From contig NW_004955477.1 in assembly GCF_000276665.1 (NCBI RefSeq), positions 5,083,309 to 5,147,308 on the forward strand: DNA of 64,000 nt. The letters run 5' to 3'. The notes below the pieces were generated by a model. That model saw only the letters and a list, made by a program, of their open reading frames with translations, was not told where the DNA came from and searched no databases. The stretch is from Chinchilla lanigera (lineage: Eukaryota > Chordata > Mammalia > Rodentia > Chinchillidae). The position numbers and the translations under genes are program-made. Below are positions 11,370-23,804 of this stretch, piece by piece (within the stretch, counting starts at the first letter, position 1; the number at the start of each line of letters is the position of its first letter).

Positions 11370-13137
11370 ATCTCTTTGTGTGCCTGGCTGAGTCCTGATG
11401 TAAACTTTCAGCACATTCTGGCTACTTGAGCTCATCATTACAGTGTGGTCTGGAAATGGCAGAGGACTTGATCAGCTCATCTGAGTTGTACCCTATACTC
11501 ATTCTAACCCAGGGAAAACCAATCTTGCTTCCTGAGCCTTCTCTCCTGCCTTTCCAGAGGTTTTGAAAAGGAAAGTATTGCTGGAAGGTTACACATCTCA
11601 GACTCCCTGTCATTTCTTGGTACATCTCAGATTCAAGTTCAGACTCAGTTTCTTCAAAGCCAGCTCCCTCAGGTTAGTTGTGCCCTAAGCAGAGATGATA
11701 GAGATGGGAAGGTGACCTAGGGACTTACTTGGCTTACCAAGTACTGCTTTTTTTCTCCTGAAAGTTCTAGCACGGCAGTTCAGCCTCAGGACTGAGCTGA
11801 CATTTTCCCCTGAAATAGGGACCAGAGAGCTACAGAGGAAGTACTTGTCCTCTCTTAAGCTCTGGGGAATCACCACAGAGCACAGGGGCAGATCGAAGGT
11901 CAGAAAATGAAGGCCTCCTTGGCACCAGCTGGTGCTCTCTGTGACTCCCTTCCATTGTCCCTCCCTATCATTCTTGTCTTCCTTATATTCCTGATTCTCT
12001 TCTCAACCACCTGGAAAAAGCCATATAGGAAATGAGGCACCTAGAGCTTAGGTGTGGGAAAAAGAATGGATGCAGTGTGTTTTTAGCATGTAGGGTCTAG
12101 AGCAGTCTCTCTTTGTCAGAGAGCTACTGAAAGGCCTGGGCAGTGGCCCATGGGAGCACACCCCCAGAAGTGCTGTTAGGCCGCAGAAAAGAGAGAAAGA
12201 ACCTCCCTTTCCTTTCTCAGCATGGACTTTACCAGCTATGCCAGTACCAGCGAATATGTCCCAATTTGTTTTCCTTTTACCTTTCTATGCCTTGGGATTC
12301 CTTTATATCCATCTCTCGGTTCTTTCCAGTATTTCATTTCTCTCTGGTTCTTGGTGTGCTCAGAGGCCCATGGGTGACTTGTCCCATACCCTTGTCCCTC
12401 CTGAACTCTGAAGGCTGCCCTGTCTATGCTTCCCCTGGGCACCACCCTAACTTCTTTGTCTTTGGGTTTGGTGAGTTTATTCCCTCTATTCTTCCTTCCA
12501 GGTGGTGAGAGAGCCATGTCTTCATGGTTGAGCCACCATAAGCCACGCCAAGATGACATAAGGATGAGCATGTTCCTTTGCTGTGATCTCAGCACAGCCA
12601 TTAGCTCTCCTGGAAAGAGGGTCCATGTTTCTTTCTTAGCAGAGACAAAAGGTATCTGTATGATTGGATCTCCATAAAAGCACTGAGATTGACTATGGGA
12701 AGACCTTTTGAGTTTTTTTTTCTAGTTATGGTGAGATGTTGAAGTCCATTTCTACCAGGCATTGGACTTAGTTTTCCATGCTGCTCGAATGCAGGGGCCA
12801 AAGTTCAGGTTACATCTGAATCAAGGAGTTAGTGACCGACTTTCTCCACAGCTGCTTTCCACACCAGTGCAATTCAGAAAGAGCTTTTAAAGATAAACTT
12901 TGCTTCATTGTTTGAGTTGCTTGCCATGTGTATTGGCCTTTGCAAAATGACCCCAAATATTTGGATGATGTAACGAATGAGTGTAGAACAAACATTAGTG
13001 AGTACTTTACTAACAACTTTTTTTTTGATGAGGGTAAATAGTGAAGACTGTTTGCAAAACTGTTTTACTGCACTGAGCCTTCTCTCCTGCTGTGGAAAAA
13101 GAGCTTCTGCAGGCTTTGTGATCACCTGGGCACATGT
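11370..13137. other. Unique intronic sequence, nothing recognised
   Basis: Overlapping open frames on both strands near 12143-12601 (121 codons each) are mutual shadows without known homology. No repeat is recognised. Confidence 0.4.
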
Positions 13138-13490
13138 TGCTATGGTTTGGATGAGGGTCCCCAAAAATGCTGTATATAAAGGTCGCAATACTGGGAGGCA
13201 CTTGGATCCTTAAGAAGTAAAGCCTAGTGAGAGGTCCTTAGCTTACTGTGCCCTTCAAAGAGGTTGTGGGATCCCATGTTTCACACACTGTCTCTCTGCT
13301 TCCTGGCTTGTGATAGGAGCACTCCACCATGTGCTCCTGCTGTAGTGCCTGCCGTCATTTGAGGCCCAAACCAATAGGGACACACAGTCTTAGACTAGAA
13401 CCTCCATAATAATAAGCTAAAATAAACCTCTCAACTTCATAAGTAGCCTATGTCTGGTATTTTGTTATGATGATAAGAACCTGACTGATA
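13138..13490 (+). mobile_element. MaLR-type solo LTR (MT/MST-like)
   Basis: It starts tgctatggtttggatgaggg, with ctagtgagaggtccttagc in the middle, ccatgtgctcctgc near 13329, aaaataaacctctcaactt as polyadenylation region, and ends ggtattttgttatgatgata then acctgactgata. This is the usual order of an ERVL-MaLR LTR. Subfamily is uncertain. Confidence 0.78.
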
Positions 13491-14300
13491 TCTATGCATT
13501 TGAGACTTAGTATTTGTATAAATTCCTATATTTTTCAGGCAAGAGTTTTTAATGAGTCAGCTACTTAAAGATCCATGGATATAAAATGCAGTCTTTTAAC
13601 CAAGCCTCCTAGCCCACTTATCTGTGCCCCTGTGGGTTTCATGCCAGGCCGTCATTAGTGGGCCTTGGGGTTCCAGGGTCCCTTTTGCATGTAGCATGTG
13701 CTTTGAATGCTGATCCTGGTTCCTTGCTGGCCTAGCTCTTTTCTGGTGGAATTTGAGTCATTCTTTATTACTAGGTTCAGACAAAACCAATGAGAGATGT
13801 CGTGCTTTTGAAGCCCAGGGGTGTCTGCAACCTCCCAGTCACCTGCAGCAGGGGGAGCCAGGAAGGCAGACCTGTGGCCCAGGTGCTAAGGAGATGTCAT
13901 TGGATGGACTGGATGGGAGTGCGGGGTACTGAAGGGCAAGTTTCCAGAGGCAATTCCTGTGGGCCCATGAACTGCTCCCTCAGGGAGTTCTGAGGCTGTG
14001 TTGTAATTCTCAGTTGCATCTACCTGCCCTGGAAGAAAGCTGGGGCTGCTTGCCATAGCCAAGGGCAATCAAAGGACAGAAAAGATACCCTCCCACAGAA
14101 TCCATTGCTAACTGGGGCTGTGTCTACAGTTCAAGCCACAGCATGGAAGTTGCTGCTTAAGAAATGGAATGCTGAAAGAATGCAGTCCTCCATGTTTTGT
14201 TATCTGTATTTACAACTTCAGTCAAAGTCTTCGTGCTTAATGTTGATAGTTTTTAGGTCCACTGTATTTAGGTGAAGCTTTTCCCAACTCTTTGCGTGAA
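13491..14300. other. Unique intronic sequence, nothing recognised
   Basis: No repeat or gene is identified. Confidence 0.4.
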
Positions 14301-14353
14301 GTGTATGTTTGTGTGTGTGTGTGTATGTATGTGTGCGTGTACACGCACACACA
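14301..14353. repeat. GT/CA microsatellite with central palindrome
   Basis: An imperfect (GT)n run turns into (CA)n at its 3' end. The switch point is a perfect 22-bp palindrome at 14330-14351 with core gtgtgcgtgtacacgcacac. Confidence 0.9.
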
Positions 14354-14354
14354 A

Positions 14355-15360
14355 GGGTTAAACAACTGATGTAAAAAGAAACATTTTAAAATGAGTGCTG
14401 TCAGAACAGCATGCAATATGGATAGCTGTTCCTGCAGTAAAAATGCAGGTTTGAGATCACTACAAAAGCTGTATGGTTCTTCCAACTTTCTAGAAACACC
14501 AGTGTGATGTTAAATTTTTCACCAAAGTGTAACATGTTTAAGTTTGTGTTAAAAAAAACAAAACAGCATGTAGAGTTAAGCAAAAACTATCCTGACACTC
14601 GCTAAAGGCGATAAATAAGGCTTCATTTGGTCTGTTGGTTGCCATAGGTGCCAAGACATTTGCAATAGGGGAAAGAGATTGATCTCTACTCTGAGTACAG
14701 GAACGGTGGGGGTTTATGGTTTAGAAGTGGGTGGAGTGGGGTGGGAGGCTGATGAAGCATTACTAGGAGGAAACCTCAAAGGCAGAGCCACTCTAACCAA
14801 ACTTTCATAGGAGTTTACTGAAAGCAGGCCATGGAAGGTGAGGAAGTATTGGATCAGATATTGAGAAGGAAGGATTTTTCTGAACTGACTTGAAAGGACA
14901 GGGCAAGGTCAAGGCCTAGAGAAGAAGAGGGCCCAGAGGAGATCGATTCTAGTGTGGCCAAGAAGAGAGCCTTTGTCAGAACTTGAATGAGTCTTATTAC
15001 TCAGTAGTTCCGGGTTAGACACTGAGCAAACCACTCAGTCACGGTATGTTGGAAAGTGCGCCAGTGGATCATGCACAGCACACTCTGGCTCATTCGCTGG
15101 AGCATGCTCTCTGGGCCCCGGAGAAGACCAGCAAAGAACTTCCCGTGGGGATTGTTCTTAAGAGATTTTTTTAACAATTTGTGAGGGTCAGAGTACAATA
15201 ACCTCCTTATCCATAGTTTCAGTTTCTTTGGTTTCATTTACCTGTGATTAAGCCCAATCCAAACATATTACGAGAAGAGTATAGAAATGAAGGTTTAAGT
15301 AACTTTTATTATAGCATATAGTTGTAATTGTTCTTAGGACTAGTTATTGGATGTCTCTCA
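14355..15360. other. Unique intronic sequence, nothing recognised
   Basis: No repeat or gene is identified. Confidence 0.4.
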
Positions 15361-15368
15361 CTGTGCCT

Positions 15369-15436
15369 AATTTATAAACTAACCTTTATCTGTAACGTTA
15401 GTTTATTTATAAACTAACCTAATTTATAAACTAACC
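15369..15436. repeat. Three local copies of tttataaactaacc, one with an inverted partner
   Basis: Near-identical 15-16-bp copies start at 15369, 15404 and 15421. Just before the second copy, gttagtttat (15397-15406) is the exact reverse complement of ataaactaac (15409-15418), separated by two T. A further imperfect hairpin (cccctgcaca / tgtacagggg) follows at 15434-15457. Confidence 0.85.
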
Positions 15437-15459
15437 CCTGCACATACATGTACAGGGGA

Positions 15460-16154
15460 AGAAAAGCATAATCTATTAAAGTTCATTACTAGCCATGGTT
15501 TCAGGCATTAGCTAGGGGCCTTAGAATGTATGATCCAAAGATTAGGAAACACAGGTACATTTGAGGGCAGAGAAACATCGGGTGAGTGGACAGTATGCAT
15601 GATGTAGTGACAGACACAGACCTTTCTTTGATGTCCCTCAGGGCACAGAGTCCCAGTGAGGCCTGTAAGGCATTGGAGGGTTGGAACCCACACTGAAGAG
15701 TAGGCACCAGCATTGGCAAATGCATGAGAGCCTATTCTAGGAGGTGCTACCCCCGCCACTACGTATTCAGCCCTCTGTCACTTGGGATGAGTCTAGTGGT
15801 CTTTAATGCACTTCAGAAAATAAATTCCTTTTTTATGATGTGCAAAATTCTAGGGTATTTTGGCATTTTCACTAACCCCTCTCAATAGAAAAATATCAGC
15901 TCTTTTCTTGAAGTTTCTTATATCTACGTATGACTTTCAAATAAATTTTAAAACCTTCCAGAGTAGAAGGAATCCTCAGCAATGTGTGGTTAAGATCAGA
16001 ATTTGGCTGAGTAATTTAAAGAGCTATTTTTATGATTACCACATACCAGAACCCTTTTACTATATTTTTAAACAAGTAAATACACTTTTCATTTTGTGTT
16101 ACTCTTGCTGTTGCCATTGAGTTCTTTCTGACTTTTTAAAATGTAATGCTGTCA
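15460..16154. other. Unique intronic sequence, nothing recognised
   Basis: No repeat or gene is identified. Confidence 0.4.
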
Positions 16155-16390
16155 TATTTTGTTTTGTGTTTGTGATACTAAAGGTTGTACCCAAAGCCTT
16201 CACGCTGAGCTATATCCATAGCTCCTTTTAGACAGGTGACTCATAACCTTATTATGGATTTGTTGATAGAAAACAACTTTTCTCACCTTCTTTTAGACAG
16301 GGTTTGTGCACGTGAGACTTGAATTTGTGTTTCTCCTGCCTCAACCTCCCAGAGTGTTGGAATTACAGACATGTGCTACCACACCCAGTT
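16155..16390 (-). mobile_element. B1-dID dimeric SINE split by a 53-bp insertion
   Basis: In reverse orientation the ID-related unit lies at 16155-16229 (minus strand: gctatggatatagctcagcg) and the B1 unit at about 16291-16390 (ctcctgcctcaacctccc, ttggaattacagacatgtgc, accacacccag). At their junction the 12-mer cttttagacagg occurs twice, at 16225-16236 and 16290-16301, bracketing 53 bp of unrelated sequence. Confidence 0.8.
16237..16289. repeat. 53-bp insertion bearing a 37-bp copy of sequence at 19855-19891
   Basis: Positions 16247-16283 are identical over 37 bp, in the same orientation, to 19855-19891 (begins ccttattatggatttgttga). The similarity stops abruptly on both sides. The insertion is flanked by an exact 12-bp direct repeat of its SINE host. 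Confidence 0.9.
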
Positions 16391-19172
16391 CTGAATCTTA
16401 TTTTTGAATGTCATCCTATTGGTTACATTTATAATTAGTAGTCAATTAATTCCATCTAATTTTTTTTAATGGGGTTAGGAAATACTTTTTTAGCCTACTT
16501 TTGAATACTTTCTTTAGCTACTTTATAGACTTTCTAGAACATTGTTTTTAGTGTTTTCAAAATGATTCTCCTTTTTTGCCTTCAAAATCTGTTGTTTCAT
16601 GTCATATTTTATTGAATTTTATTACATAATTGCAGTATCAAAGAAAATTAGCATAAATAAATTTTGGGTGAAACCCAATGACTTTGGGAATGTGTGCTCT
16701 GATCTGTGAAGTCAGAACAACCCCAGCATTCTAAGAGGTACCCACAGCTGCCAGTTGACTACAAAGCACTGGTTTACTCAGGGACTTGTCTTGTAGAAAT
16801 CATTTCAGAGAATTTCAGCTGTCCTTGAGTGCCCAGTGCATGTTCTTCCAGGCCTTGGAGGGAGCCCCATCTAGATATTTGTGACCTGAAAGACACACAA
16901 TTTAGGAGACAGGATGGCATTCTGGTAGCTGTATCCATAATGAGATGTGTCCCCAGGGATACATCTTCAAAGAGTAAGCAGAGAGAAACAGTGTGCATGA
17001 TCAAATCTCCAGCACTGATCTGCTAAGAACAAAATTTTATGTTCGATTGACAGCCTGTTTGTAATCAGAAAAAAATCCAGAGGGATTTCATGTAAGATGC
17101 AGCATTGACATGTCAATTTGATGTGGCATTTCTGTACTGAAGCAGAAGTTTATTGATTTGTTTCCTCTGATTTCAGAAGTTGTTTCAGAGTGAGGTTCAT
17201 CTGAAGTTCATGCCTTAGACCAGGTCCCTAATTTTACTCTACTGGGGAGACCAGATGGCTTGAGCCCAAGATTGTGGCATCCTTATATTTAAGGATGATA
17301 AATGAAGTTTGAATGTTGTACATGATTGGCTTATGTTTATGTTCACAAGTATTTGATGCTGAGTTGGTGTGTGGAATTGAAAACCTCAAAAGGAGATTAT
17401 CGGAAACATCACTTCTGGGAAACATGTTTTCATGTACACTGACTGTATCTGAATGGACTTTTGATGTTTTGTGGTGTACGATGCTCTGGCTCATCATTTG
17501 GGTGCAATAAACGTGGATGTTCATCTCCCAACCCGGTGCATAATTGTGCATAGAAGCTCAGCCTTTGGTATGAGAGGGGCTCTTAGAGTTACCTAGAAGA
17601 GTAACTGCCTGAAAGCATCTTCATACTGATAACAGTGAGAACTTTTTTCTTTTGTACAGCACTTTGTCCCCAGGTCACAAGCATTAGATTAGCTTTCTCT
17701 GGCTTTGGCATGGTCTTAGGAATTTAACAGGGAAATGTGCTTTGTTCATACTGATTACATTATCACAAACCTGTATATGTGTTTAGGGGGCTTTAAAATT
17801 TTTCTCTGTGATAGATTTTCAGCTATTATGAAAATAAACCAAAAATAAAGCAGTAGGTGGGCATTAAAATGAAAATACGAGAATCTGAAAGTCTTGATTT
17901 CTTAAGAGAAATTTTACTATAATCTCTCTCTGGATAAGAATAAAGAAAAATATTTACATATATTTTGTGCAAAGTATAACGTGTATTTTGTGCAAAGTTA
18001 AATTAGCCATAATTGAAAAGATGCAATACACTGACAATAGTTTGGGAATCGTTTTAGGATTAAAAGGAAGATCCATTTATTTAAAAAGGTTTCTGTATTA
18101 GTAATGTTAATTTGGGAACTTCAAGATATTACCTTGAAAGTAGGTATAAAGAGATTAAAAGCCCATTGGAACTCTTGTGATCAGATTTATGGTACTTCTT
18201 ATTTTCCTGGCCATCCATCGATTTGTTTGAATATTTAAGTCTTTTGTGTTGACATCTTTGTCATTTTGTGAAAGATTGTTGGAAATCCTTCCTGCTTCCA
18301 CACACACTTAGGCAGCTTTGTCCCTGACACGGAGTGGCAGTTGTAAAGCAAAGCAGTGCACTGCTGTGTCCTTATTCATTCCAGGTTCTGTACTTTCCCT
18401 GTTGAGCCATCCACTCTTTCTGGTTAACCCTCCTCTTTTGTAGGGTATTTTTTTAAAGCCCAGTCTCTAAAACTGTAGACCAAACCCTCAAAGGACATTC
18501 TTATGTTCCATGCACCATGATATCAAGCAGTGTCCCACAGAGAAGCAAACATCAGCTGTCTGTGGACTGCACACCCTTCCCAAAGAGAGGTGCATAGCCA
18601 TAACTCTCTTGGAACCCCAGGCTGCACAAAGCAGGTGTTAAGCCCCTCTGCAACCTTGAAGAAGAGCCATCCTAGGGCAGCCTGGCTCCATCTGGTACTT
18701 ATCCTGGTATGGATGACCCCCATTCCCAGCAGAGTTCCTGACCCACTCCCTCTGTCCCCTGGACTCATATTTGGAGACATGACTTCCCTCCTCACCCTGA
18801 CTGTCTGCATATATCCCAAGTATAAACACCACGGTCACTGAGACACACAGTTGTCAGCTTTCCCTGTCTTTTTTGTCTCTTGCCACTGACAGTCTTATAT
18901 CAGGGGATTCTCATCTCTCAGAAGGGGCCCTCTCTGTCCTGCCCTCTGGTTCTTCTCCTGGAATGGTGACAGTTTGGAAGTGGGAGAAGAGAATATAGAT
19001 CTTCCTGGTTGTGTCAGTAGGTGGCCCCTATATGATAGTGGGACAGCAACCTGGTAGTCTTACTTTACCAGGGACTGCGTTTTAAGCTGGGGGATGTTCA
19101 AGGAAAGGGCTAGAGTTGTCATGTTCGGTTCCTGGAGTATGGTGGGTCTGTTTCCAGCAGCCCTTGGGGACG
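16391..19172. other. Unique intronic sequence, nothing confidently recognised
   Basis: A small duplication (tattttgtgcaaagt, twice) lies near 17961-17999. Short open frames near 17234-17551 and 18523-18841 occur on opposite strands and have no known homology. Confidence 0.4.
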
Positions 19173-19235
19173 CCTCTTCATCCCCTTCTGCTGATTTCAT
19201 GCTCTGTGGACATATAGAGACTGCTCGCCTTCTCC
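19173..19235 (+). repeat. Diverged repeat, copy 1 (partner at 20354-20415)
   Basis: It matches the segment at 20354-20415 in the same orientation with about 85% identity over the best 44 bp (ctgctga...gctctgtggacatatagagactgctcgcctt). The family is not recognised. Confidence 0.75.
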
Positions 19236-19854
19236 TCCTGGCATGACACTGTTGCAAGCTTGTACCCTCTCCTGAAATCTTCATGAGTATACTAGGACCT
19301 GGCGGGCACCTTGGGCTCTGTGTGCTAGGCACCAACTGCCTCCCAGGAGAGCGCTGCCTCCTTGTGTATCAGGAGGCAACCTGAGATGCTAGGCCCACCC
19401 TCTGGACTCAGATCAGAATTGCCTGTATCTTCTCCCAGTTACATACCTGCGAACAAGTATTTCTGGCCATTAACAAGGACTTCCTTAACTATCAATAAAA
19501 ATGCTTTTAATCTTAGAGGTAACTCAAAACCTTAAGAAATTTCCTTCATATCCTGTCTTAGGCTACTGAAATACCATGTTCTACATTTTAATTAAGATCC
19601 TAGTGATCACTGTAATTGAGAGCCAGAACTTGGAAAGTTCTATGAATGGGAGCTGTTTGTTAATTATATCCCACACAGCACATCCCAACCCCACCTTTAC
19701 TACCTTCCTAATACAAGGAGGTGACGCCACCCATCCAGTGTGAAGGAAATTACCCTGGAAAATGAAGGGAATTGGTTTAAAACTCTCGCTCAGTAGCTGA
19801 TCCCAAATTAGCTGTATGATGGGATGCCAAGTAAGTAGTTGGGCTTTGTTGCTG

Positions 19855-19891
19855 CCTTATTATGGATTTGTTGATAGAAAACAACTTTTCT
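19855..19891 (+). repeat. Probable source of the 37-bp copy at 16247-16283
   Basis: It is identical to 16247-16283. No target-site duplication is visible around this copy, so it is the more likely donor. Confidence 0.85.
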
Positions 19892-20353
19892 GACTGTTTA
19901 CATCATGGAAATTTGATAACCCATTTGTATTACTTAAACTGCATATTTTGCAAGTATTGTCAAAGTGAGGGAGTAATTTGTAACAGAGGCAGAGTATGTA
20001 GAAACTGTTCTCGTAAAAGTGTTCTCTAAATTGCTTCGCTTGCAGCTACAGAGGTTGCCATAAAGAATAATTTCTCATATTGGATTTTCAAAGCCACAGG
20101 AGTGGCCACAGAGCACGCAAGGGACAGCCCAGTGATTTAAGACTATGTAATGCCCCAGTTGTCATGATATACTAGGAAATAAACTCCAGTAGGCTGCTAC
20201 AACACATTACTACAATCTTGTAATGCCCCAAACTAGGAGGTTGATTTATCTCCTGTTACGTCTTATTAGATGGTATTCAGAAGAAGAAAAGAGCAAAAGG
20301 ACAGCCCAAGCCCATGGCAGGAAATGAGTCTGAAATGAGAGTAATGCAGGTAG

Positions 20354-20415
20354 GCCCCTTCATCCCCCACTGCTGACCTCATGCGCTGTGGACCTACAGA
20401 GACTGCTCACCTTTC
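20354..20415 (+). repeat. Diverged repeat, copy 2 (partner at 19173-19235)
   Basis: See the partner entry. The similarity is lost on both sides. Confidence 0.75.
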
Positions 20416-20419
20416 CCAA

Positions 20420-22270
20420 GTCAAGCTTGGACTCGGTGGCCTGTCAGTGGGTTTTTGTCCTCATAGTACATAGATCTTTGCTATGGCAGAACGTGAGTAA
20501 TGATGGTTCCCCAGGCTGCCGATTCTGTACTTCCCCAATTTCATCATTTGCACCAACCCCCTAAAGATCTTCAGTGCAGGTTCAAGTTAAAAGGGTCTGA
20601 GAAGGAACCCAGGACTCTGCATTTCTGTCAAATTCTGGATGTTTCCAGGGTGGCCATTCCAGAGCCACTTTGAAGAGCAAGGTTCCATCTGTCCCTGCTG
20701 ATGGTAGGCAGGTCCACCAGCCAGCTGAGCAGTCCTCCACAGCCAATTCTAAACAAGCTATCAGGCTTTAACCCAGCCAAACCATTCCTCATTTTTGGTG
20801 AGATTTTCTGTGTCTCCTCAGCCCCCTGCCTGCTTACCTCATGCTCAGTGGGGGAGAAACTGGACTCCCTTCCTTTTTATGCAGGGGTAGGGGCAGTATC
20901 TACTTCGACGCCTTAAATTCTGTTTCCTTCCCAATTTCTACAAGCCCAAGTCATGCTTGCCTTTTCCTCAGGAATTTTGGAGCTTTATTTTAATCATGCT
21001 CTGAGTGGTCCTTGGGCCACACCCCTCCATTTATGCTGTACACCCTCCAATTTTACAGCGTACAGTCATTACCCAGTCTCTTTAATCTCTGCCCAGTGCT
21101 TGCGGTATCCACAGCAGCAAACGCTCTCCCATGTTAGAGGGCAAACACGGCATTTCACTTGCTCCTTATGCACCGAGGAAAGGAACCGGTGATGATCAAG
21201 CATAACAGGCTGCTTTGGTATGGTATCAAAAGCTGCATGCTGCTAACACAAAACCATTCGTACTGTTTATTGAGTTCTTTGCCTTTCTCTTCTCACTGTA
21301 TCACGTGTATGCCACAGCTCCCATAAGGCCTCAAAGAAGGAAATTGAGGGAGATTGCAAAGGCAGAATAAAAGGCGGTAGTCTTGACTATTCCAGTTAGA
21401 TTTTTTGAAGCCATTCAGTGTAGGGCCATTTCTGCCATTGCTAGGGCTCTCTGCTCTTAGCAGAAGGGAGAGCTGCCATGAGGACCTGCCCCATTTGCTT
21501 GCAGAGGTGACCTGAAGTTAGAGGGCAAGGACACATTAGAAGTTATCCAGTAGAGGTGAGATAGTTGGGCCAGCCTGACACTTGTGCTTTCAGTGAGAAA
21601 TTCTCAGTTGCATTTTTTCTCACTTTCTAATGTGTCTTAGTTGGGTGACCAGTTAGCTGGTCTCTACCACTGTTGGATCCAAAGCCCTTGCTACATTACA
21701 CACCACCCAAGAGCTGGCTGCTTCTAAGAGTTCTTTTTTTCCAGCACTTAGAGGTTCTAAAGTCATGGATTAAAATCACTAGATTGAATCATAGTCCCCA
21801 TGAAGCAACAAAATCCACTGATAAAGGAAGAGGTTAACTGAAGCCCAAGTTAGGAAAGAAAAAGAAAAAAAAATCTATTTAGATAAACAAATGGCTACTG
21901 GAAATAGTACTTTATTTTATGACCCTCTGTAGCAATATTAATAAACCCTCTTGCCTTCCTTTTTCTTCTGCTTTGGCCAATTGATCCATTCTAGCAAAAT
22001 GAATTTAAGCCATAGGTGTCTAGTTAGTTTCATAGCAGAAGAAAGCTTATAGGCCATCTACTTCCCCGGCCATATATTTATCCACTCAAAGCTCATTTGT
22101 CTCTGGGTTACCTAATGCCCCAGTCAGGACACAGCAGTGGCCAGCCTAGCCAGGAACAGATGCTGGCATCTCACAGCATAGTGGGGATAATTGGGGATGC
22201 CCACATGTCTATGGAAGGGTGTGCCTCTTCTGGATGGTACAAGTGCAGTGGTCAAGCTCATGGTCATCAC
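20420..22270. other. Unique intronic sequence, nothing recognised
   Basis: No interspersed repeat or exon is identified. Confidence 0.4.
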
Positions 22271-22274
22271 TTCC

Positions 22275-22400
22275 ACCTCTTGTTTACATATGGGAAAACA
22301 GGTCAGAGAGGTGAAATGACCTTTAGGGACCCACATGGAGTTAGGGACAGGGCTGAGATCAGAAACCTCAGGCAGGCCAGATGTTCTGTGCTCCTTCACA
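22275..22400 (+). mobile_element. MIR SINE fragment
   Basis: The order acatatgggaaaacaggtca, gagaggtgaaatgacc, agggacagggctgagatcag follows the MIR core and 3' half as I remember it. Confidence 0.6.
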
Positions 22401-22409
22401 CTGAACATG

Positions 22410-23790
22410 TTCCTGCAGGATTTTGGGCTAGACAACAAATTCTGCCCATTTCTTACTTTGGCTCCTGCATGCTCAATAGGGTTTTTGACAGGGTGGTAGT
22501 TAGCTGTTTTGATGGTATTGAGTCTTGCCCAGCCTCCTAGTGGGACTGTCATTATCCAGAAAAGAGAGAACAAAAGCTGTTAAACTTGCAAGTTAAAGGA
22601 ATCCTAACCAGCACTGAGAGGAGGGCATAAAAACACCAGCCATAATTACTGAGCTCTTAATGTGGATTCCTAGTACAACAGAAACTGTCCATACCCCTCT
22701 GGGGCTGCTGATGTCGGCGGGTTGGGCTTTGGGTCTCGTGCTGTTCTACGGGGTACAGGCTGCTTTTCAGAATATTTTAGTTCCCACAGACAGAAAAGCA
22801 CGAAGATGGTTTCCACTGAGGGACTCACACTTCCTCTACTCATGGGGCATCTTAGGTAGGTGAATTATTTGTACCAGTGAGAAGGATCTATTCTGTCTCT
22901 GTCTCCCACCCTAGACCCCTGGACTTTAAAGACTAGCCCCTCTAAGGGCTCAGCTTGGTGGGCTTCTTGAAGCTGGACTGTCTTTCCCTGCTCCTTTGAT
23001 CAAAACCTAAGTGTATTTTCTCCCCCCACTAGCAGGCTTGCCCTCTGCCCCTGTGCCTCCACTACCATCCTCCAAAGCAGCAGAACTAGCCGTGTCTCCT
23101 CAGGCCTTACTGCCACCCACCCACAGGCTCATCTTCTGGTCTGTGGCACTCAAATGCCATTTCACATACCATACCCACTTCTCTCTCCTGGTGGAAACTT
23201 TTCAAAAATGCTTGCTCAGTAAAGAAAGAGATCAACTCTCTCTGCTGGGATTGCAGGTGCTGGTCCTTGGCCTCCCTGATCCTGAGGTGTAGACAGGTAG
23301 AAGCACTATGTTATCTTTGACCCTCAGCCTTTGTCCATACTGTTCTCTCTGCTAGGCATCATGTGTCAGCCACTCTTCTTTCTCCATTCCTACATGACAG
23401 TGTGGACCCGCTTTCCTGTCCAGCACTGCCCATATGTCCTAGAACCCCTTTTTTTTATTTCACTGATGAACACAAGCAGAAACAGTATCCAGAGTGGCTT
23501 TGTATCCCAAGGACAATCTGCTAATGAGGTACTAAATGACAGAATGGAAGAGAGGATGCATGAACAAACAGTGCATGTTATTACTTGGTGTCTTCAACTA
23601 CGTCAAGCACTGGACTTAAAAATAACTAATGATACTTCCAAAATTCACAGGCACTATTACCAGGGAGTTTGTCAAAGGAAATATTTGTTCCTTGAGTCAA
23701 TAAGCTGATCTCTTACTTTCTGACATTATTGTTCTTCTTGCCTTGCACCTAGCTAGCCACATTCTCTGGGGTTTACCAAAGGTAACAAAC
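22410..23790. other. Unique intronic sequence, nothing recognised
   Basis: An open frame of 125 codons at 23331-23708 has no known domain. No repeat is identified. Confidence 0.4.
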
Positions 23791-23804
23791 TTCAGAAAAT
23801 AGAA

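Noticed and set aside
22097..22573. Overlapping open frames of 147 and 149 codons on opposite strands
   Set aside because: Mutual shadows running through a MIR fragment. No domain recognised.
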